Assembly (NCBI RefSeq): GCF_034190915.1
Contig: NW_026947488.1
Location: forward strand, 4,784,501 to 4,848,500
DNA: 64,000 bases
DNA from: Cavia porcellus
Taxonomy: Eukaryota > Chordata > Mammalia > Rodentia > Caviidae
Direction: 5' to 3'
The position numbers were made by a program, and so were the translations under genes. The notes under the pieces are model-generated. The model did not search any database and had not been told where the DNA came from. It worked only from the letters and a program-made list of their open reading frames with translations. This document shows positions 46,734 through 57,800 of this stretch, piece by piece (positions within the stretch are counted from its first letter, which is position 1; every line of letters begins with the position of its first letter).

Positions 46734-46888
46734 CCTCGGCTAGTCTTATTTGCTATGCTTACAACCAATTAAAGAGAAAAAATTGCCATAGTCAGCTCTG
46801 TACGTATCATTATAAGGAAATAAGTCTTGATATAACTAAAGCTGCAGCAATTTTTTTGCATTCAGAGTCACTCAAATTGTCTCTCACA
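46730..46888 (-). mobile_element. Inverted copy of the LTR U3 5' end
   Basis: The reverse complement aligns to 45,720-45,999 without the ID at roughly 88% identity by eye, from TGTGAGAGAC to gactagccgaggtact. At ggtact it jumps straight to the U5 end, skipping about 625 bp of LTR. LTR sequence contains gtact at both break points (45,995-45,999 and 46,624-46,628). Confidence 0.9.
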
Positions 46889-47081
46889 AACAGGGCTGAC
46901 AGAAGTGGTTATGGCATGGGACACAAACCCTGTGGACACCAGGTCTTCAGGAATGGCCACAGAAGCAGCCACTTGTTCCATGGGAAGGGACCCCAAAGAT
47001 GAGAAACAAAAATGGTCTTTTTTGGCCAACGAACTTGAAAATGGAAGGTCTGCAGATAAAGGATGTCTGGTTTCACAGCTC

Positions 47082-47131
47082 TGGATCCTGGTCACAGTTA
47101 GGAATGTCCTCTCTTACTGCTCTGGATCCCA
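47082..47131 (+). repeat. Direct repeat, copy 1
   Basis: Shares cctggtcaca-ttagg and gtcctctcttactgctctg with 47,622-47,671, 540 bp away. Confidence 0.75.
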
Positions 47132-47621
47132 GCTCACCTGGAGGCAGCTGAGGAAGCCCTGATGAGGGTCAGCATTTGGTTGCTCAGCTGTGCTCGGCAG
47201 AAGGGCAGTGCTCCAAACCCTGGGCTGGGCTAGGAGAGGCTCAGCTGTGGCTGGCTCTGCAGCCTGAGGATGGGAACCCACAGAGGAAAAGGTCAGGGAA
47301 TGAGGGTAAAGAGGGAACTCTAGAGAGGGAAAAGGGATCTGTCTCTCGCCCTCGTCCCTCTATCTTTCTCTCAAGAAATAAACCAGTAAGGAGCATTCTG
47401 TTCACTCATGCTCACTAATCCAGTATTGGCTAGAGAGGCCCAGGAATAAAACTGGTGAAACGCTGTGTGGACAGAGCTTGCTGACTGCCCTTCTCTGGTA
47501 GCCAGGCACCCAGAAGGGCCTTGCTGCTCAGCAGTGATCCTATCTCTTCCTCTCCGAGAGTGAGTTCGCCTTTCTTAACCTTGATCTCTCATCCTGAATC
47601 AGGGTGAGATGGTCTGGCCCA

Positions 47622-47671
47622 TCAGCTCCTGGTCACACTTAGGCTCGTCCTCTCTTACTGCTCTGTCCAGC
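47622..47671 (+). repeat. Direct repeat, copy 2
   Basis: Partner of 47,082-47,131. The two could be parts of one decayed LTR pair or a local duplication. Confidence 0.75.
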
Positions 47672-47689
47672 CACAGGGTTCCTTTGTCT

Positions 47690-48100
47690 TCTCAGATACT
47701 CAGAGCACACTTACCTCAAGGCCTTTAAACAGCCCTTCCCCAACAACAGCCTTCTGCAGGATCTTTGGCAGGCTCCAGGCTCCTTGTTGTAGTCACTGCT
47801 TGGGAGTAGTAAGAGCCCCTGGGTCAGGCCAGAGCAGGCGGCCCTTCCTCGTCCCCACTGCATACCCCACTGTAAACAGCACCTCTAGGGGATATCATCC
47901 TGTTGTCTTCTTCTCATGGCGCTCACCACTCCTCAAATTGTCACACTCATTTGTGGACATACTTTTTATTTTCTCCCCACACCACCTTTCCTAAAAGTGT
48001 GAGCCACAAGAAGGCAGAAATGACATCTGTTTTGCTTACCATGATATCCTGAAAAATGATAACTTTTGAATTGTTTGATAAATGAAAGGTTGTTTTGAGG
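47690..48100 (+). mobile_element. Probable L2 (LINE-2) fragment
   Basis: Phrases ttacctcaaggcctttaaac, agtgtgagccacaagaagg and ttgtttgataaatgaaagg follow L2 3' order. Diverged. Confidence 0.55.
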
Positions 48101-49567
48101 GTATTATTTGTACTGGATACCACAAGGGCTGGGTACTGTTAACACTCCACTAAATAGGGTCATCAGCTGTGCTATGACTTAAGCTACATATTCTGTAGTT
48201 AGGCCGTTTCTGTCACTGAGGCATGCTAGCTGCTGGCTCCTTGCCTCCGGTGGCCAGACATCCCTCGCCTAAGTCATGCTGGTCCTCCTGTGAGACCCCT
48301 CGGCCCTCTGGTCTCTTCTGTGCTCCTGCTCCTGCCTTGGGAGGCTTGGGAGCTGCCCACACTCCCAACTGAATGACCAGTTCTATGCCACATCTCTGCA
48401 CACTGAACGCACTCAGTAAGGAGTAAATGAGAAGAATAACTGTGGGAACTCTGCTGTAAGTGTTTGGCTCTTTGGGATACAGTTTTGATGGTAGGGTAGC
48501 CAAGGGGAGCCATGTCCCAGCTTGGCCCAATTATTCTTCCCAGCGAGAGTTTTGAAGGGCTCTATACACACAAAAACAGCATAAAAATCACAAAGGCAGC
48601 ACTTTACTATTACCTGAGCCATGTCTAACACTGTGACCCAGGGCTCTGGAGATGTAAAGGAGACCAAAGCTTAGGCTCCAGAGCTGTAGCTCCCTAGAAC
48701 CCAACTTCAAATCTTACTGCTGGCCTGGTCACATTCAAAGAGTAGATGTTCTGTAAGCAAGCAGACCCGAGGGCTGCATGGTCGTTGACTTACTGAATGC
48801 TTTCATCATCATTAGGACGGAGGAGCAGAAAGTTTGAATTCACTTGGTATGAATGACATTCCTGGTCTTTCCCAGCACTGTACTCATTCTCCTGCCTTGT
48901 TGGTCATGTCTTCTAAAGACCCTGGACATCCCACTGGCCCCACTGCACCTCATACACCATCTTAACTGGACAGCATGGAAAGGGAGTGGTAAGATGGAAC
49001 TCTTGGTGAGGCACAGGGAGATGAAGGGTGAGAAAACCAGGCCCCCAAAATGTCCAGGGCCAGCAGCATCAGTAAAGAGGTCCAGTCATCTGGGTCTTAG
49101 AGTGTGTTCTCTCCAACTAGGAGGCAAATAATGCTGCATCTCGAACTTTCTGTGGTGAAAGGTAACCCGGGAAGCCTCTTTGGATCGGAAGCTGCATGTT
49201 GTACACTGAGATACGTTTCCAGCCACTTAATTAGATGATGATAAGGGGGCTGCCTACTTTCAGGGGGGGATGGAAGAAGATCCGAAGTGTCTGTCCCTGA
49301 GGGGAATCACAGCACCAATCCCTTTGGTGCTGGATTGGGGCCGAACTGTCTGCAACCATGTAAGAAGACCCCCAGGTAAGCTGTGGAGTTAGGTAGATAT
49401 GGAGCCTGCAATAGGCTGTCACATGACCAGAGCTGCCCAGCATGAATTGAGTTCTCTTTGGTCCATCTCTCTGAGGTCTCTTTTAGATGACTCTCTTGGA
49501 TCTATCTAACTTACAGGAAAGCCCAGCAACATTTTCCTGTAAGTTGGAGGAGGTATGCTCAGAATAA

Positions 49568-49569
<2 letters not shown>
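48101..49569. other. Unique sequence with weak MIR at 48,665-48,735
   Basis: ggctccagagctgtagctc then ttcaaatcttactgctgg suggests the MIR 5' half. Otherwise nothing recognised. Confidence 0.35.

Positions 49570-49608
<39 letters not shown>
49570..49608 (+). repeat. (CA)n microsatellite
   Basis: About 19 uninterrupted CA units. Confidence 0.97.
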
Positions 49609-49611
<3 letters not shown>

Positions 49612-50929
49612 GGTGCAGATGGTCTGGAGCCCCTGGTTTCTTCCCATCACGGCCAATGCACCCCTTGATCAATGCACAATATTGCCAGCCAGCGGAGAGG
49701 CAGCTCCTGCGCAGCCAGCTGAAAAGCCCAGGCATGGCTCATGAGTTGGGTGGGTTTGATGAGTGAGAATCTAAAGTAGATGCTGGATGCATTGTATCAC
49801 CACCCAGAGGGGACCCTGAAAGACAGCAGCGAAATAAATTTGCCCCCAGACAGAGCCGCATATCCAGTGTATTCATTTTTGTTTGAGAGAGGAAAACATA
49901 TACCTGAGTGTAAGACTATACCTGGACTCTGGGGCATGGTGACAGCTTGACTGGTTGGTCAGAGGCCTTGAGACCTGAATATTTGGGATGACACTGCATT
50001 AAGCCATAACTATGCACCTCACCAGTCCTATCATACAGTGTGTTACCCAGAGGCCACATTGATGGAGGGCTAGCACAAAACTGCCAGCCTTCTTGAGATG
50101 TTGGGACCATTCTTCTGCAGAGCTTACTGCTGCATAATGACCACCATGTGGCACAGTGTCCCCAGCAATAGCATACAAAACTCCAGAAATCCAACAGATG
50201 AATGCAAGAGTGGGCTCATCTATCGTCACCACCAGGGACCCATGTGAGGGAGTCTGTGGTCCTTACCTTCTTCAGGGCTCCGTGGTTTTAAAGGAACTCC
50301 GAGGATGGAAACTTCCACTGAGGATCAGAGCAACTGCCCCACTGAACTTTAAACTTGGGTTTACTTTGGATTTTTCATGCTAAAAGACTCCAGGCAACTA
50401 CAAGAGTCCCCACCTTGACTGCACAGCAGACCTTAAGCATCAGGAAGAATGCACTGTTGTGCTTGACACTCAGGTAGCAGTCTTTGGGGTGTCTCTTGGT
50501 CCTCGCTTGTCTGCTTTTGACAGTCAAAAGCATAGCAGTGATGATGTAACTTGATCAGTGTGGGGCTCGGGCTCTCAGAGATGAGTTCCGCCTGCCAGCG
50601 TGGGGAAGCTGCCTATGGGAACAAAAGTGTCCTCCCAGGGAGAGGGATCTGAAATGGGAAGCAGAGGAAGCGGTAACAAGCATCAGCTGTGGCCCGTCGG
50701 GCGGGGGCGACCCTAGCCCCAGTGTCCTCCCCTCCACAGGGTTCACCGAGGCCAGTGCTGCGACCCCATCACCGTCTGACTGCCATCTGTGGTGCTTCTC
50801 TCGCTTGTTACGGGTCTTGACGCTGCAGCCTCTTCCTATTTTTCTGCATGTAAAACGCCAGCCCAGAATCTGCTGTTCAGGAAAACTGACTTTGATAACA
50901 GCTTTCCACTATTCATCATCTATCAGTTC
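49609..50929. other. Unique sequence
   Basis: A minus-strand frame at 49,916-50,232 (reading ...VTIDEPTLAFICWISGVLYAIAG...) may derive from an old transposable element, but I cannot identify it. No other candidate. Confidence 0.35.
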
Positions 50930-51240
50930 AACATTAAATTATCCACCCACCCAGCCCATCTGACCCTCTACCCTCACCATCTTCTATTTAGCTATGCAGG
51001 CCCCCTTCATGTCCATTCATCCTGCAGTCCATCTGTCCAGCATCTAACTACCTATCTGTCCAAGCATCCCACTCTATCCCAATACTCAATGTTCTGTTTG
51101 TGCATAAATTCAACTGCAAAAATACTTATCCATTCGTCCATTTAACCATCCCACCGTCCGTTTTTCTGTCCTTTTTCCATTCTTTCATCCACCTGCCAGC
51201 ACCATCCACTAGACATCCAGTCATCCACCCACCACTCACC
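50930..51240 (+). repeat. Degenerate (CATC/CCAT)n-derived tract
   Basis: Dense short phrases such as catccacc, tccattc and catccatc with decay between them point to an old tetranucleotide expansion. Confidence 0.6.
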
Positions 51241-52419
51241 CTCAGTACAGATGAGTCCTTGGCAGCGCTGCGCACCAGGCACTCTGCTGTGGAGACAGTG
51301 GGAGATCAAGACACCCAGCCCTCCGGGAGCTTTATCCTGCTGATAAATCCAGCGAATATTCACTGTCCATTTTGTGCCCTCCTCAAATAGGACTTCAGCC
51401 TAGTTTAGAAGAGGATACAATTGTAAAATTGACTAGTACTTCAATTGCAGAGTTCCATTGTCTCTAGGAGCATCAAGAAAGCCCCCAGAGGAGACAGGTG
51501 TGAGCATCTCTTGGCAGGATGACTGCATGCAATATAGCAAATAAGGGGGGTCTCTTTCTGCCTTCTGTTTGAAGGCAAATGTTGTTTTCACTGTTTTGTT
51601 TCATCATGATGATTGTTTTACTCTATTCAATATTCTCTTTTGATTAGTTTTATAATGTTCTGTCGTTGCTTTGATTTTCCAATACCCAATTGGCTAGAAA
51701 ACTATTGTGAAGATAAGGAGATTATACTCTGGTACCTATTACCGTTATCCCAGTGTCCTGCGGTGAGGTTCTGTACCAGTTTCACTGCATTGTCTCAGTT
51801 GGCTTTGTTCTGTCTTGTTCTGTTGTATTTTACTACCTTCAACATTCACACACACACACACAAAAGAAAAGAAAGCCCTCAGAGCTGCTCTGACAAGTTG
51901 AGGAAAGGTTTCCTGGGAGAGATGATGTCCAGGTTGTGAAGGGAGGTTAGGAGGGAGTCGTGCAGAGGAGTGGACCAACCACAGGGTAATCAGGGACGCT
52001 CTGCCTAGAGGAAAGGGTAACTTACTGCAGAAGTGCCATAAATACTTGCTGAGTGACAGAGAAAAGAAAGGCCTCAAAGCCTTGTTTGACACAATGTCTA
52101 GATCACATTTTAGTGGCACAAAAGAGTAATAGAAGATGTAATAGTTTGCCTACCTGTAAAATGGGGAGAAAGTGTCCATCTCACAGAGATTAGAATTATA
52201 GTTCTTGAAACACTGGTGATCTGACACCTGATGGTATTTGACATTAGTGTTAATAATTACAGTTAACAATAATCAATCATTAATAACAAATCATATAATC
52301 ATCATCATCAATGATGTATAGGCCAGTGGCTTTATTATCGACACACTTGAAAATCATTGCACATGATATTTTTCTGCACCCAAGTTTGTAAAAGGAATTT
52401 GCTCAGGGAACCCTGAGGG
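51241..52419. other. Unique sequence with MIR at 52,140-52,215 and short (CA)n at 51,847-51,862
   Basis: tttgcctacctgtaaaatgg, then aaagtgtccatctcacagag and attagaattatagtt follow the plus-strand MIR core. 52,240-52,330 is AT-rich with repeated aatcat/taat motifs. Confidence 0.5.
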
Positions 52420-52720
52420 ACCCATCAGCTTTTAATTTTTCTTTCCCTGCAGGACAGTGTCTGAGAGAACAAGTGGCCCTTGGACTGGAGGAGGCTTGGG
52501 GTCCGGAAGGGCCTGCAAGTGCCTCACGTTGCCGGGCAGGGCAGCCGCAGGGGCCTCAGGACAGCGGGGCCCGCTGACAGGAAGCAGCCCCCACCCTGCC
52601 TCCCTTCATGGTGCCATTATGCCTGTCACCCACAAATTTCACTGAAACCTTTCGGGAAATTGTTTATCCTTTCAGCTGAATGACCTCTGGGGGTAATGAG
52701 TTTCCATAACAACTAATGGG
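52420..52720. promoter_or_regulatory. Candidate conserved block with a strong acceptor-like polypyrimidine tract
   Basis: tttaatttttctttccctgcag at 52,431-52,452 is an excellent 3' splice-site match followed by GA. Downstream ctggcaccatt-like and ggtaatgagtttccataac sequence is non-repetitive. A downstream coding exon is not convincing: the 62- and 67-codon frames have no known domain. Confidence 0.3.
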
Positions 52721-55019
52721 TGGCCAGCATGCTTCCGCCCTGGACCGGTCCCCGTGCTCTCTGATTCACATCAGCAGTGGCCGATGGCCCCGCAAGTGGT
52801 TCCTGTTTGCCATCTCTGGCAGAATGGGTGCAGGTAGCCAGGAGCACAGGGCACGACCCCGGAGAATCAGTCCCCACACCACGTGCCAGTCTGCAGCAGG
52901 GCCAGGGCAGTGCCTGGGTCTTTGGTTTTGCACCCCAGGACCCCTGACAGGAGCCTGTCCCTCCAGTGGGGCCAGGGTCAGCCTAAAGTGACGGGGGGCT
53001 TATAGAAAAGGTTTCTGGACAAAAGGGAAGTGCCCAGCCCCATGGTCGCCCCTACAGACAAGTAAAGGGACTGGTGGATGCGGGTGCCTACCGAACCATG
53101 GGTCAGGTGGGGTTCACTCTGCCCAGGGTCCCTGTTGGCGGGCAAAGAGTAGGGAAGAGACCTGGAGGACTTGCTGGGTACCCCAGGGTTGGGGGGAGCC
53201 ACTTGGGGCAGAGTGGCTTGGCTCTGAGCGGAGCCAGGAAGGACCGGATTCGGTGCCCAGCATGGAGCCCCTGTAAAGCCCTGCAGAACGGAGACGCGGC
53301 AGTACGTCCAACGCAGAGATGAGCTGCCAGGCAACTCTACATGAAGGCTTGAAGGAAAGCATTTCAGAGCCCGGGAAGCGCCGGGCTGATCTCCATGGCC
53401 TGCATGTAATTGCTTTGTCTCTGACCCTTTCTGCCTTGAGCACGAGTGTAATTTCAGCCGGATGAGCCAGCTCACGGCCCCCGCTCTGTCCCCACTGCAG
53501 GGGCTCGGCCACTGACCAGGCCAGGTGGCCCACTCGCCCCAGGCCTCCAGCTTGACACAGGGGCCTTGAGGCTGCCCGAGGCGCCCTCAGATGGCGGGGG
53601 GAGCCCGAAGACCCCACTAATAGCTATGAGAGGGGGCAGTCATGTTACAATCGCCCGCGGAGGCCTCAGCTCCCTCATGTGTGAAATGAGAAGCTGGAGA
53701 GAGTTTCACCCAGACATGTAAACGTCACGGCTGAGAAAGGCCCTGGAGGAGCATTCGGCTCCGCTCCAGTGCCTCAGCACTCACTCAGGCACAGAATCCG
53801 CTCAGGTGTCCCTTAGCCTGTCCTCCACATCCAGCTATGGTGCCGGCGAAGGGCAGAGGGGCCTTCACAGCCTTCACAGCTAGCACACAAAAAGACAAAC
53901 AAAACCCAGACAAGGAAAAAGGCTGTGAGGGGCTCTCGGGCTGAGGGAGGCAACAGCTGGGCTGAAAACCAGGGGCTTGTGGGGGCAGAGAAAACAGCAT
54001 GAGCAAAAGCCCTGGGGTAGACACTACACTGGAAGGGAGGATGGGCCGAACCATGGCTACGCAGAGGAGGGAGGGAAGGAGTGGCTCAGGGGTCCCCAGC
54101 AGAGTGCAGCTCTGTGGGGAATTGTGAGCAGGGTGGGCTGTTCAGAGCTCCCTCTGGTACAGAGCGGGTGTGAAGGCTGAAGAGGAGGGAGCCTTGCTCG
54201 ACTGAACTGGGCCGCGGAAGGTTCTGGAGAGCTGATGTTCAGCAAAGACAAACCTGGAGCCTTGGCCCGGGCCCTGGCTGTGGAAATGGAGTCGCAGGCT
54301 CCTGCCCCACGGCTGCGATGGGACTGCCAAGGGCTTGCCATTGCTTTTGTCTAAAGGCTGAGCTCAGCCAACAAAGGCAATTGGGAAGCAGAAGACTTCC
54401 CGAGCCAGCCCTAATCGGGCCGAGCGGAACAGAAGAAAGGGGTGCGCAGCGGCAAAGGAGGTCGATGAGCAGCCCCAAACTGGGCTTCTAAAAGGAAAAC
54501 CAATTTGTGCTCTTGCTCAGGAAGAGGGCTACAGGTAGTCGGAATTACTCTTCTGGGTTATTTGTTTTTGCCTTCAAATCAGAAAATTGTAGTTATTGCA
54601 GCCCAGCATTGATTGGCGTGCAGGCAGCCACAGGCCTGCACCTCGGCCTTATCTGCTGGAAATCCGAATGAGGCCAGGTCTGGGCTCCCACAGTCACCAC
54701 GCCACCACCCCAGAGGGGCAGGGGCCCGGAGGGGCTGGGAGAGGCCGTGGCCTGGGAGGGGCGGGCGACTTGGCAAACGGCTGCCCTAATGCAGGAAGCC
54801 GCGACCTTGGCGGCTGCCGGGACCCTGAGCCCTGCACTGTGGCCGCCCGGTGACAGGCGCCCGGCGCGGCCCGCCCCAGACTGCAGACTGTGAAACGCAC
54901 AGTGGTGGTCACCAACGGTCAGCTGTGGCCTTGGCCCTTACTCCCCTTCAGCCTCAGCAAACAGCCCCTAATTCACCATCACCAGAAATGGTATTGATTT
55001 TTTTTTAATTTAACTTGCA
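52721..55019. other. Unique GC-rich sequence
   Basis: Opposed open frames of 165-167 codons near 52,978-53,617 (-) have no domain. 53,660-53,700 (cctcatgtgtgaaatgag) is a possible MIR core. 54,690-54,890 is CpG-enriched (cgcccggcgcggcccgcccc), a small GC peak. Confidence 0.4.
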
Positions 55020-55290
55020 GTCACATTCCCACAGCCACCAAGAGGGAAGGGGATGATGTCAAACTGCTTCCCTAGAGCCTTTAAAATATCCTCTCCCCTG
55101 CCCTCCCCTCTCCTCCTGCAGACAGGCCCTGTCTCCCCAGCACAAAACAGGTCACTACTTTTTTCATTATTTACTGTAGTTCAACGACCTTTTAAATCAC
55201 CAACTGCTCTGAGCACAGCTCCTAATGGGCTTTAATTTTGTGATTTGTTAAGTCGCAGCCATCGGGTGTTAATAGCTCCTGGTGTCACCA
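55020..55290. promoter_or_regulatory. Candidate conserved noncoding element
   Basis: tgggctttaattttgtgatt, tgttaagtcgcagccatcgg and gtgttaatagctcctgg: AT-rich cores mixed with retained CpGs, no repeat signature. Confidence 0.35.
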
Positions 55291-55667
55291 CCCCCTCCAG
55301 CCCCTGCCTCGCCTGTTCCGCGTGTGGAGGCTTCCACCGGCTGTCGGAGGTGCTGACTGCGGCTGCCCCTGGTCAGGTAGCCGTGTGCTTTCTGCCCGGG
55401 CCACCGTCCTGGCAGTGTGGTGGATGCTGCCCAGCTCAAAGCCTCCCCGTCTGCTGATTTTACCAAGGTCTCCCATGAGCAAGGAGAAACAACATGAATA
55501 CAGTGTCAAGAAGAGAAAAATGAGCGAGAAGGCATGGTTAGCACTGCCGTGGTGTGGTTTGTCCACGAAGTAACGTCATCCACAGGCGAAGTCTCCCCAG
55601 CAGGCCTGATCCCGCGGAAAAGGCGTCTGGGCTTTTCCCACAGAGGGGTGTGCCCTCCTGTAGTTGG
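55291..55667. other. Unique sequence
   Basis: Nothing recognised. Confidence 0.3.
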
Positions 55668-55750
55668 GCTCCATCACTTGCTGGCTGTGTCATCTACAGC
55701 AGGTCCCCTGAGCCTTTCTACAGTTGGTGCCCTGGCCTATGAAAACGGGG
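55668..55750 (+). mobile_element. MIR fragment
   Basis: ccatcacttgctggctgtgt, then cagcaggtcccctgagcc and ggcctatgaaaacggggcg follow the MIR core in order. Confidence 0.75.
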
Positions 55751-56019
55751 CGGGGGGCGCCAAGCTATGCACACAGGAACGAGGAAAGAGGCGACACTCG
55801 GGTTAACTGTGGCTGGAGCCGCACCACTAATCCACATCAGACGCCAGGTCACCATTAGGGGAAACGGGCAAAGGGCGTGGGACACCCCAGCGCCATCCCT
55901 GCTAACCATTCGGGACACATGCTCTCACCATTTCGAAATTAAAAAGTGGGGCTTTTCAGGGGCGTGCCAACAGCACGCATTTCACAAGATTTTCTGAAGG
56001 GACTTCGGAGAGCCAAGTC

Positions 56020-56300
56020 AGCACCGGGCGCAAGCCTGGCACCAGCCTGCACTGCATAAATGGGGCTTATTTTCGCCCCTCAGTCTACTTAGGCCGCCAG
56101 GACTGCTTTCCTCGTTAGGAGCATCCAGAAAACCCGAATGGGGTTTGTAGAGAGCGAGTCTGTTGGGCTTGGCAAAAGCAAAATTTCTCCTTTCCGTGCC
56201 AGTTCATTTATTCTCAAGGTTAATTGTTGCTAATTGCACTGTGAGATTGCCAACAGGAGGGTCAACACCAGCCCAATTAGACACGCAGACTGCTGATTGG
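56020..56300. promoter_or_regulatory. Candidate conserved noncoding element
   Basis: ttattctcaaggttaattgt, tgctaattgcactgtgag and agcccaattagacacgcag carry three TAATT/AATTA cores in 90 bp without repeat signature. Confidence 0.4.
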
Positions 56301-57519
56301 CTGAGTGAGGTAGGCTGGAAGCAGACCCTGCCACCCAGTACGGCCCACGAGAGTAATGAGGTCAGAATGAGGGGAGAGGGCGCTGGATGCCCGACGGCTC
56401 CGTGCTCACAGTCTGCTCGTTTCCAGCCCCAGAGGAATGCGACCCTCCACCCCATGCCTTTGCAAAGAAAACAACTTCTTGGAGTTAAATGAGGTTCTGG
56501 CTCTTGGGCCTCAGACTTCTCCCTCAAAGGGGATTACAGCACCGTCCCTGAGTCCGTGGTCACACGGCTTGTGTGTGCTCTTTCTTGCACGACGCTCTGT
56601 TAGTTTCTTCGCACACATGGTGTCACGGAGACCAGTCCCAGTTTGGCCTCCAATCCCGCTGCTGCCATGGGACCTGGGCAAGGTCCCCAACCTCCCTGAG
56701 CCTCAGTTCCCTCTTCTACAGACTGCTGCTTGAAACACTTACTTCAGGGGAGCTCTGTGAGGGGTCTAGGAAAGATTTAAAAGGGCTTCACCTAAGCATG
56801 TGCTTCCTAAGGACAGGAGAGGACAGATACGAAGCTCCGGGGGTGCACTGGACCTGACCAGCTGTGCAGGAGGGGCCTCTGCCCAGCTGTCGAGTTACCC
56901 TTTGCTTGTGGTTCTCTGTTTCCATTTGCTGCACCTACATCCCAGGTTAGGGACGCAGACTGGCCCAGGGCTGGGAGCTGATAGAAACTGGAGCACATGG
57001 TTACATCTGAAAGTATACCCTCCATGCTACAGAGGGGCAGCGTGTTACCTCTTTGGATTATAATTACAATCCTCAAAACTTTTGGTGATGGGCAGATGAA
57101 TTTCCTGCTGTCTCTCTCCCACGGGGGCTGGAGGTCACTCAAAGAGAGAGAAAGCAGGGCTGGCATGGGATCTGTCCTGATGCAGCACGAACAGGACACT
57201 CACGACCTCCTCCCACGCCGGACGCTCTCTGACAAGCACATTGCTTTTCGTCTCTCTGGCGCCCAGGGAGGGTGAAAACCGTGATGCGTCCATTTCAGCT
57301 ATTAGAGCAGGAGGTGTCCCTGATTGCACTTGCAGCGGGGAGTTGGCAAGGGAAAGGCAATTCAATTCCACAAAAGGCAAGACACAGTGGAAGTTAGAAG
57401 GCGGTTTGGTGGATAAAATGCTGCTTCCAAAGACAGTTCTGTCCCCCACCTGGACGCTGCAGAGAAGCCACGTCCACCCCCAGATTTACAGCCCCAGGCA
57501 TAGCCTCTGCTGTGTAATA
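56301..57519. other. Unique sequence with MIR at 56,640-56,735
   Basis: gggacctgggcaaggtcccc and ctgagcctcagttccctc are the plus-strand MIR core. Elsewhere only short frames with no domain. Confidence 0.5.
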
Positions 57520-57800
57520 ATGTATGCTTTCTAATCAATACTGGCATGGTCTGCCCGTCTGCAGCATGGATGCCCATTTAGCAAAATCACTGAGTAATGG
57601 AAAACGCAATTGAGTTGCATAATGAGGCTGGGTAATTGGATGGACTGGGCAGAATGTCCAGCTGAGTATATTCAGTCTGGCGTATTAATTAAAAACTTGA
57701 CACTTCAAGCGCCATCCAAAGTACCCCATTAATTATTCCTTGAATCCAAAGGTCAGATGTATTGGATGAATTCCAAGACGATGATAAAATAGCTCCACTC
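57520..57800. promoter_or_regulatory. Candidate conserved noncoding enhancer
   Basis: The most enhancer-like island in the window: attaattaa (57,684-57,692), attaatta (57,728-57,735), taattgga (57,633-57,640) and gttgcataatgaggctgg, over 280 bp with no repeat homology, few CpGs and a sharp compositional boundary. The palindromic TAATTA cores fit dimeric homeodomain binding. Based on motifs only. Confidence 0.45.

Larger units (their letters stand above)
45720..46888 (+). mobile_element. Aberrant ERV-K-type element: LTR, tRNA-Lys copy, inverted partial LTR
   Basis: A 1.17-kb unit with inverted termini (TGTGAGAGACAATTTGAG at left, its complement at right) and a 6-bp near-duplicate flank, AATAGG (45,714-45,719) and AACAGG (46,889-46,894), the target size of class II retroviruses. 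Order: full LTR, 5-bp spacer, an 18-bp site complementary to tRNA-Lys(CUU), a further 39 bp of tRNA complement, then the LTR's last 27 bp inverted and its first ~160 bp inverted. No viral gene is present. It has two U3 ends and no 3' LTR, unlike a provirus or a solo LTR. The best reading is one integration of an abnormal reverse-transcription product. Confidence 0.82.
46895..47689. other. Unassigned sequence with an internal direct repeat
   Basis: Contains a 50-bp block at 47,082-47,131 repeated at 47,622-47,671. 47,340-47,400 (ctttctctcaagaaataaac) resembles the polyadenylation area of an LTR. No gene recognised. Confidence 0.4.

Noticed and set aside
49916..50232. ERV-L-like coding remnant on the minus strand
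   Set aside because: A few residues hint at an old transposon protein, but no diagnostic motif could be confirmed.
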